Origin: [Mycobacterium] zoologicum | Lineage (GTDB): Bacteria; Actinomycetota; Actinomycetes; Mycobacteriales; Mycobacteriaceae | Length of the DNA stretch: 64,000 nt | Reading direction: 5' to 3' | NCBI RefSeq assembly: GCF_020172665.1 | Contig: NZ_CP083985.1 | Span: 4,190,755-4,254,754 of the forward strand | In this document: one piece after another, positions 1-8,925 of the stretch | Layout: the number at the start of each line of letters is the position of its first letter | Position numbering within the stretch: position 1 is the stretch's first letter | The notes under the pieces: generated by a model | The model's database searches: none | What the model was told of the DNA's origin: nothing | Seen by the model: only the letters and a program-made list of their open reading frames with translations | Program-made: the position numbers and the translations under genes

Positions 1-882
1 GGCGTAAGGGCCGTCTGGAACATCGGCCTCTTCAGGGAGCCCCGCGAAGGTTACCGACAGTGCGCGGTCCACGATGGCGATCTGGTCGCGGGCAGAGAAC
101 AGCTGGTAGCCGCGCTCGGCGAGCTCGCGCCGCGCAGACTCGTCGGCAAGCAGCTCCACACAGCGATCGACCAGGTCGTCGTAGTCGGCGAATGCCACAC
201 CCGACCCGAACTCGTGCTCTAACGCAGGATCAGCACCGCATTCGGAGACCACCGCGCGTTTGTTGGCGAGCAAATAGGACACCCGGGCAATCTCGAATAT
301 CTTCGCATTCCAGTAATGCATATTGAGCACGATTTTCGAACGTGCGATCCAGGCGTCGCGGCTGGCACCGTAGACGCCCGATAGCCATTTGACCCGAAGA
401 CCTCGATCGTGCAAGTCCCGCAGAACGGCATATCGGCGCTCGTAGGGCGCCCCATAGAAAAGTACGTCGATATCCTCAACAGCTGGCACGATCCGGGTCA
501 GCTCGGGGACATATCCAATCGGGACATAAGTAGGCCGAGGAATTCCCCGCGCGGCAAGATACTCGATATTAGCCTGACTGTAATCCCACGTCGGATAGCG
601 TCGGAAAAGGTCGAAAAACGTCGGCAATGTTGCCGAGGGCAAGTCGTCCCCCAGTTGCTCAAGGTTGTAGAAGATGGGGTCTTTGGGCGGTGTTAAACCG
701 TGTCGGACGAGGATATTTCCGCCGAGCACAATGGTGCGGCGGTCATCGAGGTCCAGACGATCGGTCAGCACTGAATCATGGCCGAGCGCCAAAAGTGCAT
801 AGTGCAGACCTTCGGCAACTTCGTTAAATGCCCTGCTGTGATCGAAATTCGGAGGTGATACAACCGCGACGGCGAAGCGCAT
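1..882 (-). CDS. CgeB-type glycosyltransferase, 3' end beyond window
   Basis: The gene is read on the minus strand from an ATG at 882 and stays open to the window edge (294 codons), so its C-terminus is missing. It is closely similar over this whole length to the N-terminal part of the 733-residue protein at 4705-6906; shared landmarks are ALGHDSVLT, FYNLEQLGDD, DYSQANIEYLAARG and RAVVSE. The layout is that of CgeB/DUF3880 glycosyltransferases with a C-terminal nucleotide-sugar-binding half (about residues 190-285). It probably transfers a sugar in the cytoplasm during assembly of a surface glycan; donor and acceptor cannot be read from the sequence. It lies next to GT4 and GT2 genes on the same strand. 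Whether it also has the TPR and GT2-like tail of its paralogue cannot be seen. Confidence 0.8.
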   Translation of the reverse strand, partial: MRFAVAVVSPPNFDHSRAFNEVAEGLHYALLALGHDSVLTDRLDLDDRRTIVLGGNILVRHGLTPPKDPIFYNLEQLGDDLPSATLPTFFDLFRRYPTWDYSQANIEYLAARGIPRPTYVPIGYVPELTRIVPAVEDIDVLFYGAPYERRYAVLRDLHDRGLRVKWLSGVYGASRDAWIARSKIVLNMHYWNAKIFEIARVSYLLANKRAVVSECGADPALEHEFGSGVAFADYDDLVDRCVELLADESARRELAERGYQLFSARDQIAIVDRALSVTFAGLPEEADVPDGPYA

Positions 883-1105
883 AGGTGCATCGTAGTACAC
901 GGATATTTTGCGTGCATCGTCGCGGCGCTAGCTCTTCGTGACGAACAACTCGCCGAAAATAATCGGTATCACCGGCCTTGTCCGCCCGCTTGTGGCGGGC
1001 AGTGATCGCCATCGTCCCGGCCTTGCGCCCTGCGATAGTCACCTGGGCCACCGCCCCACGGGCGCGAAAGTCCGAGAGAAATTCCCTCGGCGGTCCTCTC
1101 CTAAC

Positions 1106-2521
1106 TCACTCACTGCCGCCGGTCAAATTCGATGTCCGCTGCGGTCGTCGGGATGGTCTCTGCGTCTTCGCCGTCGCATCACTGCCAATTGTAGCCCTGC
1201 CAGGGCTAACCAGCCGCTGTACCGATGAGCGACTTGACGTTTGTTTAAGACCATAAACATCGAGGAACCCCGCTACCATTGTGTCAAGAGCTGGCGGTTC
1301 AGGGAGCGCGGCGCAGAAACGTTCCCAAAGGCCGGCTTCCGTAGCGGCTCTCCGCATGACTGTGGCCAGAGCATGCGGGTCACCCCGGGTAAAGTGGATC
1401 CCGTTGATGTTGTCGTTAACGCGTTCGGCCAACGCTCCAACATCGGAACAGATGACCGGCCGGCGGAACGCCCACGCTTCCGACACCACTAGGGCAAAAG
1501 CCTCATCCCAGAGAGACGGTACGATGCACCAATCAACGCGTGCCATTCGGCTAGCCAATTGATCCACCTGGTAGGGCCCATTGCTTCGCACGATTCGCTC
1601 CCCGAAAGGGCGTTCGTTTTCTTCGGCGAGGAAATCTTGGATTTCCTTTGCTGCCGCCGGCGTGGCATAGCGAAGATTATCGCCATTCACCTCAACCGTG
1701 AGATCTGTGAAACCTTGTTCCCGAAGGATTGCCACCGCTTCGAGGATGATTCGAACACCCTTGATATCGACCATCTGCCCAAAAAATCCAAAACGGTTCT
1801 TCGGACCGTCAGATACTGGGAGCGCTAAGCCGTGTGTACAGTCTGCTTGTCCGTTCGATACGTGGCGAATCTTGTCCGGATCGATCCCCCACGCTACGTA
1901 ACGGTCGACCATGAAGCTGCTGGGACAGGTGAAAACATCTACTTCCCCCAGGTGGCGCATGAACCACATCTTTCGCAAGGCAAAGTGTTCAGGCGGGAGG
2001 TCGGGGAAGCACTGATGACAACGAACGGGGCTGGCTCCCGAACATAGTGATTTATCGAAAGTTCGCACCATGTGTCCGTTTGCCATGCAAATACTGAGAA
2101 ATTCATGGAACGTAAAGACAAGACGTGCGTCGGGCAGAACCCGCTTGGTCAAACTGAGCAAGTCGATACCGTAGGTCAGAAAATGATGAAAATGGACAAT
2201 ATCGGGCCGGATAGTCTCAAGAAATTCGCGGTAGGCGTCGACGAGGCGGACTGAGGAGGTCCGATGCCAGAGCCCGTTGTACTCTTGCGATATAAATAAA
2301 TATTCGTCAGGTCGCTGGTCGAAGCCCGTGATACAGGCTCCGGGCTTATGCAATGCCGGATACTCCGAATCGGTTGACGCCAGAAGCACTGGTTGAATAC
2401 CTGGTTCGACCTGCAATCCTTTGAACAGCTCGTATGCGACCTGTTGCGCACCGCCGCGGATCAATTCGGGATGGTGCAGACTGACAACGAGAACTTTGGC
2501 GTTGCCATCCGTTTCGGTCAT
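1106..2521 (-). CDS. GT4-family glycosyltransferase
   Basis: A 471-residue GT-B fold glycosyltransferase. The N-terminal domain has the GGAQQVAYELF loop that follows the first strand in GT4 enzymes. The C-terminal domain has an E-x7-E type motif in DEAFALVVSEAWAFRRPVI, which binds the nucleotide-sugar donor. I chose the ATG at 2521 because GGAGCGGAGAG lies just before it; an in-frame TTG at 2560 that overlaps the upstream stop has no ribosome binding site. It follows the GT2 gene at 2557-4164 on the same strand and is probably co-transcribed and translationally close to it. The sugar and acceptor are unknown. The last 40 residues are polar, low-complexity and probably disordered. Confidence 0.85.
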   Translation of the reverse strand: MTETDGNAKVLVVSLHHPELIRGGAQQVAYELFKGLQVEPGIQPVLLASTDSEYPALHKPGACITGFDQRPDEYLFISQEYNGLWHRTSSVRLVDAYREFLETIRPDIVHFHHFLTYGIDLLSLTKRVLPDARLVFTFHEFLSICMANGHMVRTFDKSLCSGASPVRCHQCFPDLPPEHFALRKMWFMRHLGEVDVFTCPSSFMVDRYVAWGIDPDKIRHVSNGQADCTHGLALPVSDGPKNRFGFFGQMVDIKGVRIILEAVAILREQGFTDLTVEVNGDNLRYATPAAAKEIQDFLAEENERPFGERIVRSNGPYQVDQLASRMARVDWCIVPSLWDEAFALVVSEAWAFRRPVICSDVGALAERVNDNINGIHFTRGDPHALATVMRRAATEAGLWERFCAALPEPPALDTMVAGFLDVYGLKQTSSRSSVQRLVSPGRATIGSDATAKTQRPSRRPQRTSNLTGGSE

Positions 2522-2556
2522 TTCTCTCCGCTCCAAAAGTTGTTCCCGCTGAATCC

Positions 2557-4164
2557 TCAATGGCCCGTCGTAGTCGAGAACTCTTGGGGCGCAGGGCCGT
2601 GGATGCTTTTTTTCACGACTTCGCCCCAGAGCTTAGTGAAATGCCATCGATTCACCAAGCGACCGCCTCCGTGGAGGGGACGGTATATAGATCCCTTGCT
2701 CTCCAGATGCAAGAACGGGAGGTGATGGAGCCATGCGGGCTTTCCGGCGCTAAAGCTCTTCAGGCAAAGGTCCGCATCCTCGTAGTGTGTGTAAATATAT
2801 TCCGGCGAAAATCCTCCCAACGTCTCGAACCACTCGCGTTCGAAGGCCATAAAAGCGCCGCTGACGGCCGGGACCGGGCGCGAGACAAGAAAGGGATTCG
2901 TATGCGGCGGCGCACCCTTGCCGTAGTGTTCCACTCTGAGCATGTCATAGCGCATGGCTTGCTGATCCCGAAAGGCGAATCCTACATCCACTTCAAAATA
3001 CATACCCCCATGCATCAATGATCCGTCGTCGTAGTACAAGGGCGCGCCAAACAACGCAACTTGTTCCGCAGGCAGATCATTCACAAGCCGGTGATGCTGC
3101 AACGGCCATTCTAAATCCATCGGGAAGACATCTGGATTCATTAGCAGAAGTCGATCACTGCGCGCGGCCTCGGCACCAGCGTTATTTGCAACGCCAAAGC
3201 CTGCGTTACCCGGCATGATAACCAGCGTGATCGGAGTCCCATAAATCCGGTTCGCGATAGTCGCGTCCTTGATCAGCAAATCCGCCATCTCGGGACTGTT
3301 GGAGACGTAGATGAATTCGTAGTTCTCGATACCACGGCACTTCGAGAAGAGTGCACACTGGATCATCAGCATTTCCGGTTTGCCGAACAGGCATACAATG
3401 ATCGATGCCTCCGGGCGAGCCAGGGGCACACCAATTTGAACCGTCTGTGCACCCAAGGCCATCTGTCTTGAAACTTCGATATTTAGAGCGATTAGCGAGC
3501 TTCCCAGTCCTGCGTCCAAATCAATAAATGTTTCCACGGGAGACCTGAGGGCCTGAGCCTTAGCCATATATTCAAGAGCGATATCCCTGAGATTTTCTCC
3601 GTCGATTTGGTGAATTTCGCAATTCAATGTCCTACGCTCAGCACCTATCAAGAGCGTCACTTTCGTCGATCCACCAAAAATCTCTGGGTTTTCGATGGTG
3701 AAAATCGTCCAGAAGCCGACATGTCTGTTCTCTGGCAGGTTCAGGACTGCTGTGACATCCTCGCGATGATGCCGGTAAACTTTGGTCGTTGAGCCACGCA
3801 AACCATGAGCGTCTCGCACTATCAGTTTGCTGATCGAGCGCCCTCCGTCGTCGTTTACCCAACCCAATACCAAGCATTGCCCGCCTTTGGAAACGAAAAT
3901 CCGATCCACGTTTGCTGGGGGAAATCCTGCCGTGTCGGCATAAACGATCGCTTCATAGCGAGAGTCGATAAGACGACGTTCGCGCTTGCCGTAGGTGTTG
4001 AAATGTTGTAGTGCCGACCGAAAATGTCCAGATTCGATAGATTTGGCTACGTCTGGAAATGCTGCAAGATAGGCTGATTCATCAAAGTCTTCTGGGGCAC
4101 GCGCTGACGAAAAGGCCGCGCTGACCTCCTCAGGCCGATCCCCACTTGACAGCGTCTCGCTCAC
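2557..4164 (-). CDS. GT2-family glycosyltransferase with N-terminal PDVA-type module
   Basis: A 535-residue protein starting at GTG 4164. Residues about 28-65 hold a short helical module (YLAAFPDVAKSI, HFNTYGKRERR) of the kind found before glycosyltransferases and other surface-polysaccharide enzymes. Residues about 110-200 form a middle beta-rich region I cannot name. Residues about 245-500 are a GT2 (GT-A) domain: EASIIVCLFGK at its start, LLMNPDVFP as the DxD-like donor/metal site, and YTHYEDADLCLK as the acidic motif near the acceptor. No membrane segments are visible, so it is probably cytoplasmic. It is first in a run with the GT4 gene, which begins 36 nt downstream. Substrate unknown. 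Confidence 0.85.
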   Translation of the reverse strand: MSETLSSGDRPEEVSAAFSSARAPEDFDESAYLAAFPDVAKSIESGHFRSALQHFNTYGKRERRLIDSRYEAIVYADTAGFPPANVDRIFVSKGGQCLVLGWVNDDGGRSISKLIVRDAHGLRGSTTKVYRHHREDVTAVLNLPENRHVGFWTIFTIENPEIFGGSTKVTLLIGAERRTLNCEIHQIDGENLRDIALEYMAKAQALRSPVETFIDLDAGLGSSLIALNIEVSRQMALGAQTVQIGVPLARPEASIIVCLFGKPEMLMIQCALFSKCRGIENYEFIYVSNSPEMADLLIKDATIANRIYGTPITLVIMPGNAGFGVANNAGAEAARSDRLLLMNPDVFPMDLEWPLQHHRLVNDLPAEQVALFGAPLYYDDGSLMHGGMYFEVDVGFAFRDQQAMRYDMLRVEHYGKGAPPHTNPFLVSRPVPAVSGAFMAFEREWFETLGGFSPEYIYTHYEDADLCLKSFSAGKPAWLHHLPFLHLESKGSIYRPLHGGGRLVNRWHFTKLWGEVVKKSIHGPAPQEFSTTTGH

Positions 4165-4704
4165 CTTCGGAAGCTCTGATCTTTCGAAGCCATATTGCTG
4201 GCACCAGCCGCGACGGTAATACCGTAATTTTGTACGGCGCCGTGAGCGTCACGCGAAGTGGCGGCATCACCAGTACCCGAACTTCGCATCGTACTCGAGA
4301 TAAGCACGCGACATCTGTCCCTTCTTCGTGGAGTAGTCGCCCGGCTACACCTTATAGGACCGGTACTCTATAAGATCAGTACTGTATCGGATACCCAGGG
4401 TCGGGTCCCGGAAAAGTCGGCGTGTGAATCCGTGGCCTACGTAGCTATGGGCTTGCGGCTGGCGTGGCAGGTGCGACAACTACGAGTTTGGATGGAGGTT
4501 GCGAAGCCAACGGTCCAGTCCCGTGGTTACACCCGCATGTCATCGTCCCCGACACCACCCCCTGATGCACGCCCGACGCGCCGCCAGCACCTGTTCGACA
4601 CCCTGGCAGCGGTGCCTGATCCCCGGGACCGGCCGAGGGCAGCTGCGCGACACCGAGGGTTTAGAAGCCGTGCTCACCAGGCTGTTATTACGTCAATTTC
4701 CGTA
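4165..4704. other. Intergenic region with promoter-like sequence and transposase relic
   Basis: Between the GT2 gene and the converging 3' end of the 733-residue glycosyltransferase there is no intact gene. The part nearest 4165 is upstream of the GT2 gene and should contain its promoter, but I see no convincing -10/-35 pair. A perfect small palindrome ACGGTAATACCGT lies near 4210. The right half holds the transposase relic listed separately. Confidence 0.4.
4537..4665 (+). pseudogene. Relic of an ISAs1-family transposase N-terminus
   Basis: One frame reads QHLFDTLAAVPDPRDRP, which matches the N-terminal DDE_Tnp_1-associated motif of ISAs1-family transposases (LxxxLAxVPDPRxRRG). The match ends after about 40 residues; the reading frame is then lost and the coding sequence of the neighbouring glycosyltransferase begins. 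No terminal inverted repeats are visible. The assignment rests on this one motif. Confidence 0.45.
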
Positions 4705-6906
4705 TCAGACGGTGGCGATACAGAACACTTCGTCGAGGCTGGCTGTGCGCAGCCTAGCGCGGGTCGCCGGGTACCTGTCTTCTACGGCCCGGTCGGCATC
4801 GACCTCCTGCAGGCGGCCAGCGCGGTCTAGACGTGTCGTATGGAACAGCGCTGGGCCGCGGGCCACGGTTTCGGTGAGGAGATAGCGGCCGGCTTCGGGT
4901 GTTCGGTGTACCGCGTGCTCGGCTGCGATGGTGTCAGTGAGTTTGGTGGCATCGGAGAAGTTGATACCGACCTGGAACACCTTGGATTCGGCTTTGAGCA
5001 CTGCGGTGAGGCGGGTGATGTAGTTCTCGGGGGCAAAAAACTGCCAGCCCTGCCCCAGGTGCAGCCAGTACGGTCCGGTGATCTGAGCCCGAAGCTGGGC
5101 GAGTTGGAAGCCCGGTCCATTGCCGGACTTGTGCCGGATGAACTCTAGAAACTTGTACCGCTTCCGCAGGCTGGCTCGGTCGGGAATAGACAGGCCGGTG
5201 TCGAGTACCAGGAAGCGTCCGATTCGTGACACGTCCAAGCAGCACGTGAGGAATGAATTCAGTGTCTGCTCGGTGGTCTTCGGGTCTGGGCCGGCGATCA
5301 CGGTGACGGTGACGCGGGGTTTGCCAGGGCTGGTCGTCACCGACTGCGTCAGGGTTTCAGGGTAGGCTGTGACTACTTCGATCATGGCAGGCACTGAGAA
5401 GTCGCGGTTGCTGACAATACGTCGTCGATCGGGGTCGGGGATATCGGGGCGCGCCAGCAGGCCCTGACACAGCGCGAACGCCTCGGCGTGCCGACCGATC
5501 CGGGATGCACAAATCGCCTGTTCGTCTACGGCGCGCCAGGTATAGACGTTTGCGATCTCTGCGGGAATAAGTAGGTCCTCTTCGGGAATGGGGATCGCAG
5601 CAGCCCGCTGGGCAAGCAGGTAACCCAGCCGATAGCGCTGCATTTCGCGGTACCCAGCGGCGATAGAAAGCAAGGGCTCGGCGCGGGTCGGTCGAAAGTG
5701 CCAGGCGCGCAGGTAGGCGTCTTCAACGTCTGGCCACGGTTCACCGAGTTGCTGCATCGACTGCGCGAACCGGTACATCGCGTAGTAAACCTCTTCATCG
5801 CTGCCACCCATCTCGGCCCGTCGCGCATACCACTTGCGCGCGTCGGCAAAATAGCCTAATTGCAAGCAGGTCTCAGCTAGGAATAAGACCGACCGCGCAT
5901 CCTCGGGATTGAGCTCGGCCGCGGCCAACAACTGGTCTCGCTCCTGCTCAGACTTGTGCTTGAGCAGGTCGCGGTTAAGGAGCTGACGATCTGCGTCATC
6001 TTCTTTGTTTTCGAGGCGGATGTCGAGGTAAGGGACGATTGGCTCAGCGGGCATTCCGGTGGCATCCTCAAGACCCGACAGCGCCCGGTCCACGATGTCG
6101 ACCTGGCTACGAGCGGAGAAAGCCTGGTAGCCGCGCTCGGCAAGCTCGCGTCGCGCGGGCTCATCGGCCAGCAGCTCCACACAGCGATCGACCAGGCCGT
6201 CGTAGTCGGCGAACGCCACACCCGACTCCAGACCGTGCTCCAATGCCGGGTCGGTGCCGTCTTCGGAGACCACCGCGCGCCTATTGGCGAGCAGATAGGA
6301 CACCCGCGCGATCTCGAAGATTTTCGCATCCCAGTAGTGGACGTTCAGCACGATCTTCGATCGTGCGATCCAGGCGTCACGGCTCGCACCGAGGGCGCCC
6401 GATAACCATTTGACACGAAAACCTAGATCATGCAGATCCCGGAGAACGCCATATCGGCGCACACTGAGCATGCCGTACAAAAGTACGTCGATGTCCTCGG
6501 TGGCTGGTGTGATCCGAGTCAGCTCGGGGACGTATCCGATCGGAACGTGGGTCGGCCGGGGCAGTCCCCTAGCGGCGAGGTACTCGATGTTGGCCTGACT
6601 GTAATCCCAATTCGGGTAGCGGCGGAAAAGGTCAACGAATTCTGACGTCGCCATCCACGGTGAATCGTCCCCCAATTGCTCAAGGTTGTAGAAGATCGGG
6701 TCTTTGGGCAGCTCCAGACCGTAGTGGAGAAGGTGGTTCGCTCCGAACACAATGGTCCGGCGGTCATCAAGGTCGAGCCGATTGGTCAGCACCGAATCAT
6801 GGCCAAGCGCCAACAGCCCATGGTGCACTGCCTCAGCGATCTCGCGAAAACCTCCGCCGATGGTCGGATTGCTCGGAGGTGCCACAACCGCGACGGCGAA
6901 CAGCAT
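4705..6906 (-). CDS. Large CgeB-type glycosyltransferase with TPR and GT2-like tail
   Basis: A 733-residue protein. Residues 1-285 are a CgeB/DUF3880-type glycosyltransferase nearly collinear with the protein at 1-882. Residues about 320-480 carry alternating helices typical of TPR repeats (ELNPEDARSVLFLAETCLQL, YFADARKWYARRAEMG, HFRPTRAEPLLSIAAGY). Residues about 517-720 begin KPRVTVTVIAGPD and look like a GT2 fold, but an obvious DxD is missing, so this domain may bind rather than catalyse. This is a plausible multi-domain enzyme or scaffold for glycan assembly in the cytoplasm. It begins just right of an ISL3 relic and reads toward the other glycosyltransferases. The ATG at 6906 aligns with the ATG of the paralogue. 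Confidence 0.85.
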   Translation of the reverse strand: MLFAVAVVAPPSNPTIGGGFREIAEAVHHGLLALGHDSVLTNRLDLDDRRTIVFGANHLLHYGLELPKDPIFYNLEQLGDDSPWMATSEFVDLFRRYPNWDYSQANIEYLAARGLPRPTHVPIGYVPELTRITPATEDIDVLLYGMLSVRRYGVLRDLHDLGFRVKWLSGALGASRDAWIARSKIVLNVHYWDAKIFEIARVSYLLANRRAVVSEDGTDPALEHGLESGVAFADYDGLVDRCVELLADEPARRELAERGYQAFSARSQVDIVDRALSGLEDATGMPAEPIVPYLDIRLENKEDDADRQLLNRDLLKHKSEQERDQLLAAAELNPEDARSVLFLAETCLQLGYFADARKWYARRAEMGGSDEEVYYAMYRFAQSMQQLGEPWPDVEDAYLRAWHFRPTRAEPLLSIAAGYREMQRYRLGYLLAQRAAAIPIPEEDLLIPAEIANVYTWRAVDEQAICASRIGRHAEAFALCQGLLARPDIPDPDRRRIVSNRDFSVPAMIEVVTAYPETLTQSVTTSPGKPRVTVTVIAGPDPKTTEQTLNSFLTCCLDVSRIGRFLVLDTGLSIPDRASLRKRYKFLEFIRHKSGNGPGFQLAQLRAQITGPYWLHLGQGWQFFAPENYITRLTAVLKAESKVFQVGINFSDATKLTDTIAAEHAVHRTPEAGRYLLTETVARGPALFHTTRLDRAGRLQEVDADRAVEDRYPATRARLRTASLDEVFCIATV

Positions 6907-7008
6907 AGGCGAAGCGTACTGGAAGAGGAATGCCTCGTTCCACGAGGCACGGCCGATCGCGGCAAACGAGCCTTTCCGGTTTCAGGGTGCGTTGATCCGG
7001 TCTTGGAG

Positions 7009-7813
7009 TTAGCCGGAGTGGATCAGGGCTCGCAGGATGTCGTGGTTGAGGTTGCGGAATCCCAGGGCGATGCCGCGTAGGTGTTCCAGGCGGCCGTTGA
7101 TGGCTTCGACGGGGCCGTTGGAGAAGCTGACGTCGAAGTAGGCCAGGATTTCGCGGCGCCGTTTCCATAGACTGCGGCCCAGTTGCGCCAGTTCTTCCAG
7201 TCCCTTGGGTAGCCCGGTTCGAATTCGCTTGAGGCACTTGAATTTCGCTAGCTTGCCCGCCCTGCGGTCCGGGTTGGCGCGGGCGGCGACCAAGTCTTGG
7301 TAGTAGCAGGCGGTGACCCCCACCGCCACGTGCGCATTATGGGCGGCAAGAGCGGTGTCGAGCTTGGCTTTCTGCTTGTCGGTGAGCAAGTCGGTGCGGG
7401 TCAGCAAGGTTCGGCGGTTTCCGAACAGCGCAACACCGGTGCGGACGCGATGCCCGCAGGTGTCCTGCTGGACGCGTTGACGGCACACGGTGAGCTTGGC
7501 CGCCGCCAGGTGTACGACGTGGAAGGGATTATGCGGATATCGCCATAATCCCTTCCACGTGATCTCGCAGGCGGTCCGGTGTACCGCATTTCGGGCACGT
7601 CGCATCGTGGGCGGCCGGGAGACAACCGATCCAGGTGAGCTCGTCGGCGATCGCAGCACCGGTGATCGTCATCCCCAACTCGATCGTGCGCATGATCGAG
7701 TCGGCAACAACCTTGGACGGGCAGGCAGTAACCTCAGGCGCGGGCAGCCTCGGTGGTGTGACGGTCGAACCCGAATCGTCACCGACCGAGGCCCCAACCC
7801 ACCCGACCGACAC
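7009..7813 (-). pseudogene. ISL3-family transposase, internally deleted
   Basis: The N-terminal piece (about 7735 down to 7560) reads ITGAAIADELTWIGC and CPKCGTPDRLRDHVEG, the zinc-finger-like start of this transposase. The C-terminal piece (7550 down to 7009) reads NPFHVVHLAAAKLTVC through RSLWKRRREILAYF and EAINGRLEHLRGIALGF. Compared with the copies at 12601 and 28946, about 190 residues with the first catalytic aspartates are gone and the two pieces are in different frames. The join coincides with a perfect 17-bp inverted repeat (7517-7560). It cannot make an active transposase. Confidence 0.85.
7517..7560. repeat. Perfect 17-bp inverted repeat at ISL3 deletion junction
   Basis: The left arm at 7517-7533 reads ACGTGGAAGGGATTATG and the right arm at 7544-7560 is its exact reverse complement, separated by a 10-nt loop. 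It lies exactly where the N- and C-terminal halves of the deleted ISL3 transposase join. There is no T-tract, so it is not an obvious terminator. Confidence 0.85.
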
Positions 7814-7923
7814 GCAGCCGCCGCGATCAGCTACCCGGATCTACGCACTCCCAACCGGGAAGAGCCAGTTTAGGCGGAGTATAATTTGATGATATTGGCA
7901 ATGCGCAATGTTTGGAGGAATCG

Positions 7924-8925
7924 TTGAACGAAAACGAAGAGCTGATTAGGGTACTTTATAATGGTATGCTGAAACGCGCGCCGTCCGAGAAGGAATTCAA
8001 AGACTGGGTTGAGGTATTGGAATCGGGGAAATCACCGGCTGCTGTCGCCGCTGCCTTCTATAACTCGAGCGAATATCGGGATAAGAACGAGATTAAACCT
8101 GCATACGGAAAAGAATCCGACCAGAGCGGATTAGTCCAGCAATCTGATTCAAAAGACTCTCCCGTGTTTATTGTGGGGTCTGCGCGCTCCGGCACCAGTG
8201 CGCTTGCCCACGTGCTGTGGGATATCGGCTACCACGGCAAAGGGGAGGGTCACTTCCTCACCTTACTTCGCGGTATCGATACAGTAGTAGATCAGCACTA
8301 TGCTCGGGTTCCAGCCACCGATCCGGGCGTGACGCTGGGAAACATCGACAAGAGCGATTTGAAGCGCAAACTTTTCGAGACGTTTCGAACAGTGATGAAC
8401 GACTTAAATCCGAAAAAGCCGTGGTTCGACAAAACGCCGAATCTGGAGATGATTTGGGTGATCCCTATCCTCCGGGAGCTGTGGCCGAGCTCAGTTTTTG
8501 TGTTCGCTAAGCGGCGCGGTATTGAAAATGTAATATCGCGTACAAAAAAATTTCCCGGTATGCCGTTCGAAAACCACTGTGCCGATTGGGCCGGGAACAT
8601 GACCGCATGGCGGACCATTCGTCCGCAGTTGCCGCCGGAATGTTTCATTGAGGTCGAGCAACGCGACATGATCCAGCAACCAGAGCGCACTGCTCGAAAT
8701 TTGTGTGCATTTCTGCAGGTGGACGAAAGCGCGGTTCCGGGTGCTTGCAGAGTCATGAGTACGCCCGGCTCGCAGGAGAGCGAAAAAGGAAGCGCCTCCA
8801 GAACATTGTCGCTCGCTGAATCCGGCTGGACGGTAGAACAGACGGAGACGTTTCTCAAACATTGCGAGAGTGAAATGAAGGAATTCGGCTACACCATGGA
8901 TGAGCATTACAGCATAACACCGTGA
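7924..8925 (+). CDS. Sulfotransferase with N-terminal DUF4214 module
   Basis: A 333-residue protein. Residues about 3-55 match DUF4214 (LIRVLYNGMLKRAPSEKEF, then DWVEVLESG). From residue about 80, PVFIVGSARSGTSALAHVL is the P-loop-like 5'-phosphosulfate-binding motif of PAPS-dependent sulfotransferases, and FAKRRGIENVISR fits the 3'-phosphate-binding segment. It probably adds sulfate from PAPS to a sugar or lipid. The TTG at 7924 is preferred over TTG 7912 because GGAGGA at 7914-7919 sits at the right distance from it. The gene reads against its neighbours, is isolated between IS relics and is visibly richer in A and T than the flanking genes, which suggests transfer from elsewhere. Confidence 0.85.
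   Translation: MNENEELIRVLYNGMLKRAPSEKEFKDWVEVLESGKSPAAVAAAFYNSSEYRDKNEIKPAYGKESDQSGLVQQSDSKDSPVFIVGSARSGTSALAHVLWDIGYHGKGEGHFLTLLRGIDTVVDQHYARVPATDPGVTLGNIDKSDLKRKLFETFRTVMNDLNPKKPWFDKTPNLEMIWVIPILRELWPSSVFVFAKRRGIENVISRTKKFPGMPFENHCADWAGNMTAWRTIRPQLPPECFIEVEQRDMIQQPERTARNLCAFLQVDESAVPGACRVMSTPGSQESEKGSASRTLSLAESGWTVEQTETFLKHCESEMKEFGYTMDEHYSITP

Larger units (their letters stand above)
6968..7866 (-). mobile_element. ISL3-family element with large internal deletion
   Basis: The right boundary ends in GGGAAGAGCC at 7857-7866, the same terminal repeat as in the ISL3 copy at 12477-16083. The left boundary near 6968 is a degenerate version of the other terminus, followed by the shared GTGCGTTGATCCGG. 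Orientation is minus. The length is well below the roughly 1.4 kb expected for the family because the middle of the transposase gene is missing. I could not find a matching target duplication, so the ends may have been altered after insertion. Confidence 0.75.

Noticed and set aside
824..1051. 75-codon minus-strand frame upstream of the first glycosyltransferase
   Set aside because: It starts well but overlaps the glycosyltransferase start out of frame and matches no family; probably leader sequence or a relic.
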